NCBI GenBank assembly: GCA_026398835.1
Contig: JAPLSD010000067.1
Location: forward strand, 1 to 12,862
Reading direction: 5' to 3'
Length of the DNA stretch: 12,862 bases
From: Pseudomonas sp.
GTDB lineage: Bacteria > Pseudomonadota > Gammaproteobacteria > Pseudomonadales > Pseudomonadaceae
Shown: in pieces, positions 6,380 to 12,862 of the stretch
Numbering within the stretch: the first letter of the stretch is position 1
How the letters are laid out: each line of letters begins with the position of its first letter
The notes under the pieces: model-generated
What the model saw: the letters and a program-made list of their open reading frames with translations, nothing else
The model's database searches: none
Told to the model about the DNA's origin: nothing
Made by a program: the position numbers and the translations under genes

Positions 6380-9152
6380 GATAACCTTGAATGCCTTTGT
6401 CGAGGAAGCTCTCTACTTTGGCGCCGGTAAGGCCGCCGAGTCCCTTCAGAACAATTTGGAGGAAGATGCCATGGTCGCCTTTTTCGTTTTGCGGCGCCTC
6501 TTGGCTAAACTCGTCATACGCGACCCAGTAGCGATTGATCAGGCGCAGTTTCCAGCAGCAGTTGTCGTACTCGAAACCACCGAAGGCTTCCAGAGTGCGG
6601 TTGCGGTTGTAGTCGTACTGCCAGCGGCTGATGGCATTCCATTGTGGCACGATCGGCCACATCACCGAGAAGTCATGCTGCTCGATCTTGTAGTAGTCCT
6701 TCACGAAACCCGGAGTGCCCGGAGTGCCGTAGTCGCCGCCACCCACCGTCCACTGACCGGTGGTCTGGTCATAACGGATCTGGTCATTGCGATAGCGATA
6801 ACCGGCGTTGATGACTTTGTTCGGATTGTCTTCCGGCTGGTAGTGGAACATTGCGCTGCCGGAACGAGGCTTGTGGCTGTCCGGGTCCCAGTTGTAGTCG
6901 GCAGTCGTACGCCAGTCGCGGTTGAAGCGATATTCATACTCAAGCGCGTAAGGCGAAACGTTGGCATGTGCATCCTGACGGGTCGCCGCATCGATGCCCG
7001 GCAATTGAACTTCGCGATCCTTGAAGTACATGGCCTGGCCAACGCTGATGCGCTGACGCTCAAAGCCGTTGTCTTCGATCCAGCGGTTGGTCACGCCCAG
7101 CGACAGTTTGTTTTCGTCACCGACACGGTCGGAACCGGAGAAGCGGTTGTCGCGGAACAGCGACGCGTAGTTGAACGTGTACTCGCTAGTGTCAAAGACC
7201 GGGATGTCGGACTGATCTTTCTCAGGTACATAGAGATAGAACAGGCGCGGCTCAAGAGTCTGGCGGTAGTTCTTGCCAAACCATTGGGTGTTGCGGTCGA
7301 AGTACAAGCCACTGTCGATGCTTGCGATAGGCACAGCGCGGTTTTGATTGCGGCTGAAGGTGCCATTGAGGTTGTCAGCGGCGGCACTCTGCGCGGCGAT
7401 CTGGCTCTTGCCTGTTCCGTCGAGAGACAGATCGTACTGGGTGTACTTGTACTTGAGCGATGGCTTCAGGAAGCCATACGTCCAGTTGAGCGGCAGGCTG
7501 ACAACCGGAGCGAGATCGAGGCGATCGCCGTTGGCACGTGCCAGGCCCTGAACGTTGGTATCTAGACGCGGTGATGAGACACCGTCCTGGTCAAAATAGT
7601 TGCCGGTTTTCAGATCCCGATCAAAGCGCACGAGTTCAGTGTTGTACGCGAAATCCAGCCCGCCTGGATGATACGGCAGCGCACCATCGAAGGTGATTTG
7701 CGGCAAGCGGTCATACGGCGTGATATTCGCGACAGTCGCCAGCTGATAAGCCTGGGCATTGATTCGCGCAGCGTAGGTGTCGCCACGATAAGTGACGGAA
7801 CCTTGCTGATTTACAAAGTCTCTGCTTTTGACGCCGATCTGATCAGTTTGAAGATCCTGGAAGTAATATGGATCGCTGATTTTGGTGTAATCAACCTGGG
7901 TCAGCACGCGCGAATCAAGCCCGCCCTTGTGCTGCCAGTTGAGCATGTAGCGGGTTTTCTCGGCGTCGGACTGCAGATTGCGGTCGTTACTCTCGTCGTT
8001 GAGGTAAGCGCCACCAAACTGACCTTGGCTGCTCTTGGTCAGGTAGCGGAATTCGCCTTCCATCAACAGCCCGTGCTTGCTCATGTAGCGCGGATACAAC
8101 GTGGCGTCGTAGTTGGGCGCTATGTTGAAGTAGTACGGGGTGACCAGCAAGAGGCCGGTATCGCTGCCGGCGCCGATAGTCGGCGGCAGGAAGCCGGACT
8201 GGCGACGGTCATCGATCGGGAAATAGATGTACGGGGTGTAGAGCACCGGAATGTCTTTGACCCGTAGCGTCACGTTGGTCGCGGTACCGAAGCCGGTCGC
8301 CGGGTTCAAGGTGATGTTGTTACCCTTGAGTTGCCAGGCGTTGCTGTTCGGTTCGCACGTGGTGTACGTACCATCCTTGAGACGGATGATGGCGTTTTCG
8401 GCACGTTTGGCGTACAGCGCGTTACCGCGTATGCGCGACTTGTGCATCACGTACTCAGCGTTGTCGACCTTGGCTTCGCCGGTATCGAGCTGCACATCGG
8501 CGTGGTCGCCGACGATCAGCGCGCCATTATCGCGGACGCGAACGTTGCCGCTCAGCTCCCCACGGTTCTCGGCTTGATACAGACTGGCCTCGTCGGCCTC
8601 GACCTGCATGCTGCCCTGACGCATGACCACGTCACCGGCCAGGGTAGCGACTTGTTGTTCTTGATCGTAACGCGACGCTTTGGCGCCGAGAAAGGTCGGA
8701 GCGTCACTTTTATTCGTCTTGTCATTCATGCCAGGACGAATAGGTTCGATATAGGAGCCAGAGCAGTAAGGACCGGCTTCGGCCAATTGGGCAGCAGTGA
8801 GCTTGTCACGGGGCACCCAGTCGAGGTGACTGTAGTCGGCACTGCGCGATTTCAGACCACGGCCCTTGGCTTCGGTGACCAGTGTGGGTTTGGCGACGGT
8901 TTCGTCGCTGGCGCCGCTTTCTACCGGGGTCTCGTTGTTCGGACTGACCGCTTCTGCGTTATGCGCTGGACGTGGAGGCAATTGAGCAGCGTTGGCTTTC
9001 GGCGCACAGTCCCAGGCACCCGAAGCAGAGACTGAGCAGTCATACTGTTCCGCAGCGACCGCGAACTGAGTGGCTAAAGGTTGCAGGGCCAGCAAACTGC
9101 CGGTAACCAACAACGGAAATTTTTTACGAAACGCGGGGGATTTCAATGCCAT
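6354..9152 (-). CDS. lptD: LPS-assembly outer-membrane protein LptD
   Basis: LptD is the large outer-membrane beta-barrel which, with the lipoprotein LptE, inserts lipopolysaccharide into the outer leaflet; it is normally essential. The chosen ATG at 9152 gives 932 residues, close to the roughly 920-930 of Pseudomonas homologues and longer than the 784 of E. coli because of an N-terminal extension. There is a signal peptide (1 to about 33, ending QFAVA). An OstA/LptA-like periplasmic domain follows at about 150-290, then the conserved [12 protein letters not shown] block (311-322) and the aromatic-rich barrel to the C-terminus. Cysteines at 39, 49, 130 and 266 and the CC pair at 865-866 fit the inter-domain disulfides known for the family. 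The frame is open upstream to 9494, but that part overlaps amgK on the other strand, has no LptD character, and precedes the signal peptide. The ribosome binding site is weak. surA starts within its last codons. Confidence 0.96.
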   Translation of the reverse strand: MALKSPAFRKKFPLLVTGSLLALQPLATQFAVAAEQYDCSVSASGAWDCAPKANAAQLPPRPAHNAEAVSPNNETPVESGASDETVAKPTLVTEAKGRGLKSRSADYSHLDWVPRDKLTAAQLAEAGPYCSGSYIEPIRPGMNDKTNKSDAPTFLGAKASRYDQEQQVATLAGDVVMRQGSMQVEADEASLYQAENRGELSGNVRVRDNGALIVGDHADVQLDTGEAKVDNAEYVMHKSRIRGNALYAKRAENAIIRLKDGTYTTCEPNSNAWQLKGNNITLNPATGFGTATNVTLRVKDIPVLYTPYIYFPIDDRRQSGFLPPTIGAGSDTGLLLVTPYYFNIAPNYDATLYPRYMSKHGLLMEGEFRYLTKSSQGQFGGAYLNDESNDRNLQSDAEKTRYMLNWQHKGGLDSRVLTQVDYTKISDPYYFQDLQTDQIGVKSRDFVNQQGSVTYRGDTYAARINAQAYQLATVANITPYDRLPQITFDGALPYHPGGLDFAYNTELVRFDRDLKTGNYFDQDGVSSPRLDTNVQGLARANGDRLDLAPVVSLPLNWTYGFLKPSLKYKYTQYDLSLDGTGKSQIAAQSAAADNLNGTFSRNQNRAVPIASIDSGLYFDRNTQWFGKNYRQTLEPRLFYLYVPEKDQSDIPVFDTSEYTFNYASLFRDNRFSGSDRVGDENKLSLGVTNRWIEDNGFERQRISVGQAMYFKDREVQLPGIDAATRQDAHANVSPYALEYEYRFNRDWRTTADYNWDPDSHKPRSGSAMFHYQPEDNPNKVINAGYRYRNDQIRYDQTTGQWTVGGGDYGTPGTPGFVKDYYKIEQHDFSVMWPIVPQWNAISRWQYDYNRNRTLEAFGGFEYDNCCWKLRLINRYWVAYDEFSQEAPQNEKGDHGIFLQIVLKGLGGLTGAKVESFLDKGIQGYREREDKAF

Positions 9153-9231
9153 CTTATTAGTCCGGGCTTCCTGCGTGCCATCTGCCCGCGGTGTGGGCCG
9201 CACGCCTCTCGATGGTCTGAAAAAGATGCTG

Positions 9232-9269
9232 GATAATAAAGCATGACCCGCTTGACGGCTAGCGCCGTC
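9232..9269 (+). promoter_or_regulatory. Divergent lptD/amgK region: candidate -10 and a 5' hairpin before amgK
   Basis: The 130 bp between the lptD and amgK starts must hold divergent promoters. GATAAT (9232-9237) matches the sigma-70 -10 in 5 of 6 positions for the amgK direction, but its -35 (near 9209-9214) is poor. The same AT-rich spot reads TATTAT on the other strand, a possible -10 for lptD, again with a poor -35. A perfect 6-bp stem with a 4-nt loop, GACGGC (9254-9259) / GCCGTC (9264-9269), ends directly against GGAG (9270-9273), the likely amgK ribosome binding site. I see no clear sigma-E/AlgU-type promoter for lptD. Confidence 0.35.
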
Positions 9270-9282
9270 GGAGACCCTTGCA

Positions 9283-10976
<1,694 letters not shown>

Positions 10977-10977
10977 T

Positions 10978-11745
10978 ATGTTGTGGCCAGGGACTCTGAT
11001 CGGAGCCGGAGCGGGCTTTGCCATAGCCAGCATTCCGGGGGCCATGCTCGGCGCATTGTTGGGGCAGGCGCTGGACCGGCGCATGCAATTGCACAGCTGG
11101 GCGCATTTGCGCGAACGTCTGGGCGGGCGCCCGGCGCTACGCAACGATGAACTGTTGTTCGTATTGCTGGGGAGATTGGCCAAGAGTGATGGCCAGGTGG
11201 TCGATGGCCATATCCAGCAAGCTCGCCAGGAGATGCGTTCACTCGATATGAGTGAGCCGGCGCAAAAGCGGGCAATCGCTGCGTTCAATCGGGGCAAGTC
11301 CGGGCGTGATCGCTTGCGCGGCTATCTGCTGCGCTTGAGCGCGCAGCCGCATGCGGCAGAGGGCGTCTTACGCGCCTGCTGGCGGATGGTCTGGGCCGAT
11401 GGTCGAGCGAGCAGCGCCGAGCGTGAGCTGATCATGCAATGGGGTAAATGGCTGGGCTGGACACCTCAGCAGGTACACATGCTGGCCAGCGACTACGAGC
11501 CGCATAAAAAGCCACTGACCAACAGCGGTGGGGCTTATCAAGAGGCCTTGCGAGTGCTGGGTGTGACGGTCACCAGTGAGCCGGCGCAGATCAAACGTGC
11601 GTACCGGCGCCTGCTCAGTCGCCATCACCCGGACAAGATTGCCGGCAGTGGCGCGAATCCGGCTCAGGTGCGTGAGGCGACCGAGAAGACTCGCGAGCTG
11701 CACAATGCTTATACGTTGATTCGTGAGCGTAGGGATTTTCGCTAG
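10978..11745 (+). CDS. djlA: DjlA-like membrane-anchored J-domain co-chaperone with TerB domain
   Basis: The 255-residue product has three parts. A glycine-rich hydrophobic N-terminal segment (about 5-31) resembles the dimerising membrane anchor of DjlA. A TerB-like helical domain follows (about 55-175; note the duplicated LAKSDGQVVDGHI and MVWADGRASSAERE motifs at 67 and 137). A C-terminal J-domain (about 188-255) carries the HPD motif at 217-219 within RHHPDK. The HPD tripeptide is required to stimulate the ATPase of DnaK, so this is a likely DnaK co-chaperone at the inner membrane with the bulk in the cytoplasm. It follows murU by one base and is probably co-transcribed with it. The link to peptidoglycan recycling is only positional. 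The gene ends before a REP-like hairpin and the convergent DUF3530 gene. Confidence 0.9.
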   Translation: MLWPGTLIGAGAGFAIASIPGAMLGALLGQALDRRMQLHSWAHLRERLGGRPALRNDELLFVLLGRLAKSDGQVVDGHIQQARQEMRSLDMSEPAQKRAIAAFNRGKSGRDRLRGYLLRLSAQPHAAEGVLRACWRMVWADGRASSAERELIMQWGKWLGWTPQQVHMLASDYEPHKKPLTNSGGAYQEALRVLGVTVTSEPAQIKRAYRRLLSRHHPDKIAGSGANPAQVREATEKTRELHNAYTLIRERRDFR

Positions 11746-11777
11746 ACGGTTGGATATCTGTTGGCGCCTCAGCCGTC

Positions 11778-11797
11778 TTCGCGGGCTTGCCCGCGAA
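11778..11797. repeat. REP-type palindrome between convergent genes, possible bidirectional terminator
   Basis: TTCGCGGG (11778-11785) and CCCGCGAA (11790-11797) form a perfect 8-bp stem around CTTG. The sequence is the familiar core of the short repetitive extragenic palindromes common in Pseudomonas genomes. It sits 33 bases after the djlA stop and 10 bases beyond the DUF3530 stop on the other strand. This position suits a shared terminator or transcript-stabilising hairpin for both genes. No U-run follows in either direction. Confidence 0.75.
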
Positions 11798-11806
11798 TGA
11801 GATTTC

Positions 11807-12802
11807 TCAGCTGCCAGTGTTCTGCGGGCTTAACCAGCCGCGAACACGCCGAAATAGCTGCTCTTGTTCTGCGGCGCTGTTTCCGGGCAAAGCCTTCAAA
11901 GAAACCTGAGTGAAGGTTGCGCTCTTCAAACGTTTGCTCGCCTGCTGACGTTCCAGGGCGGCGTTACGCACCAGCACTTTATCTATATAGAAGAAGTCGG
12001 CGGTGGCCACTTTCAGCGTCGGTGTCAGTTGTGCCAGCTCAGGTTTGCCGTTGAGTGGCGTTTGCGCGGCGACCATCACGAACTTCTCTATGTGCGAGGG
12101 CTGCTTCTCACTCAGATAGCGCGCAGCCCAATAAGCCCCCGTGCCATGTCCCAACAGGACGATGCTGCGAGCGTTCTGCTGTTGGGCAAAGGCAATTGCA
12201 GCATCGATTCGGGCGAAGATTCGCTCGGCATTAGCCTTTATTTGCTCCTCAGAGCTTTCGGCGACAGTACGCTCAGCGACGTCAGCTTCACCGCCTGCCG
12301 CTTGTTCGATGGGTTTGGGTGCCGCAGTGCTGGCATTTTTGCTGCTAGTGTCGACGGGGACAGGTGCAGGTGCGACTTCGACAATGCGCGGCTGACTGGC
12401 GTCGCTTTGCAGGTCAGGCAGGGTAATACTCAGGCTGCCCCAGTTGGCGTCCGGCAATTTTCGGCGCAATGGACTGATTGCTTGAGGCCAGTCAGCTGTT
12501 TCGCCGGCGCCGGGGATGATAATCACCGCTCCACTGGGATCGCTGGCATTGGCCGGTTTCCAGAGTGCGAGGAAGCTGTCGCTGCCAGCCTGCAACTGCT
12601 GCTGTTCCTGCTGCGGGATTTGTCGCTCAAGGGCCGTTGCTTCTTCCTGACTACGCTCAAGCAGCGGTTGGCGCTCTACCGGTTTTTCTACTGCGGTTTT
12701 TTCCGTGGCGCCGGGAGGATTGGCGGCCTCGACTGAAAAGACACAAGGCAGGATCAGCGACAGGCACAATGCGGGCAGTGCCAAGCGGTAGACAGGGGGC
12801 AT
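11807..12802 (-). CDS. DUF3530 family protein, secreted alpha/beta-hydrolase-like
   Basis: The 331-residue product has an N-terminal signal peptide (about 1-26, ending FSVEA; no lipobox), so it should be periplasmic or outer-membrane associated. A Gln/Glu-rich segment (about 50-72) precedes an alpha/beta-hydrolase-like core: the strand VIIIPGAGE (93-101) and the nucleophile-elbow position LLGHGTGAYW (216-225). An Ala/Pro/Glu-rich low-complexity linker (about 133-187) interrupts the core. The usual GxSxG reads GHGTG here, with Gly220 in place of the nucleophilic serine, so classical esterase activity is doubtful. I recognise the family as the DUF3530 proteins found next to djlA in Pseudomonas; its function is unknown to me. 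The start at 12802 has a GGA about 9 bases upstream and gives a complete signal peptide. Family assignment is from memory of similar sequences. Confidence 0.85.
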   Translation of the reverse strand: MPPVYRLALPALCLSLILPCVFSVEAANPPGATEKTAVEKPVERQPLLERSQEEATALERQIPQQEQQQLQAGSDSFLALWKPANASDPSGAVIIIPGAGETADWPQAISPLRRKLPDANWGSLSITLPDLQSDASQPRIVEVAPAPVPVDTSSKNASTAAPKPIEQAAGGEADVAERTVAESSEEQIKANAERIFARIDAAIAFAQQQNARSIVLLGHGTGAYWAARYLSEKQPSHIEKFVMVAAQTPLNGKPELAQLTPTLKVATADFFYIDKVLVRNAALERQQASKRLKSATFTQVSLKALPGNSAAEQEQLFRRVRGWLSPQNTGS

Positions 12803-12862
12803 CGGATATTCCAGGCCAGAAGTAATCCCGGCAGCCTAATGGGTTGGTCAGTATTTGTCAGT

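Noticed and set aside
6246..7565. 439-residue open frame on the plus strand opposite lptD and surA
   Set aside because: It is a long antisense shadow, common in GC-rich DNA. The minus strand encodes unmistakable LptD and SurA sequence, and the antisense product shows no recognisable domain.
12803..12862. Start of another gene or element at the right edge
   Set aside because: Only 60 bases upstream of the DUF3530 gene remain, with no clear coding frame, hairpin or promoter.

Overview
The window is a stretch of conserved core chromosome from a Pseudomonas, most likely of the P. fluorescens/P. putida side of the genus. The evidence is the gene order prkA-glpE-apaH-apaG-rsmA-pdxA-surA-lptD // amgK-murU-djlA-DUF3530 (the arrangement I know from Pseudomonas genomes), moderately high GC, strongly Pseudomonas-like protein sequences, and a Pseudomonas-type REP palindrome at 11778-11797. 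I see no phage, insertion sequence, tRNA or rRNA gene, CRISPR array or toxin-antitoxin module.

Layout. From 1 to 9152 everything reads on the minus strand. A long gene cluster starts with lptD (outer-membrane LPS translocon), then surA (periplasmic chaperone for outer-membrane proteins), pdxA (vitamin B6 synthesis), rsmA (16S rRNA dimethylation), apaG, apaH and glpE (rhodanese). Spacing is very tight: surA starts inside lptD, surA/pdxA and pdxA/rsmA share ATGA overlaps, and apaG/apaH share a TGATG overlap. The only real gap before glpE is the 122-bp rsmA-apaG spacer, which holds a 45-bp dyad. After glpE comes a 296-bp spacer with several hairpins, then prkA (serine protein kinase), which runs off the left edge. 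A 130-bp divergent intergenic region (9153-9282) separates lptD from the plus-strand cluster amgK-murU-djlA. The first two genes there form the MurNAc/GlcNAc salvage route of peptidoglycan recycling. The REP-like hairpin lies between the convergent djlA and DUF3530 genes.

The most notable observation is that apaH is broken. The conserved reading frame jumps at about 2083-2084, where the family's Lys-Ile-Ile/Val-Phe-Gly-His-Trp segment is expected. The size of the gap fits a 7-bp deletion. The predicted product is a 251-residue protein that lacks the last metal-ligand histidine and the conserved C-terminal region. The other second-look items are structured non-coding DNA (prkA leader, rsmA-apaG spacer, amgK 5' hairpin) and a DUF3530 protein whose alpha/beta-hydrolase nucleophile elbow carries Gly instead of Ser. 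I found no convincing new multi-gene system; this is mainly an ordinary housekeeping region.
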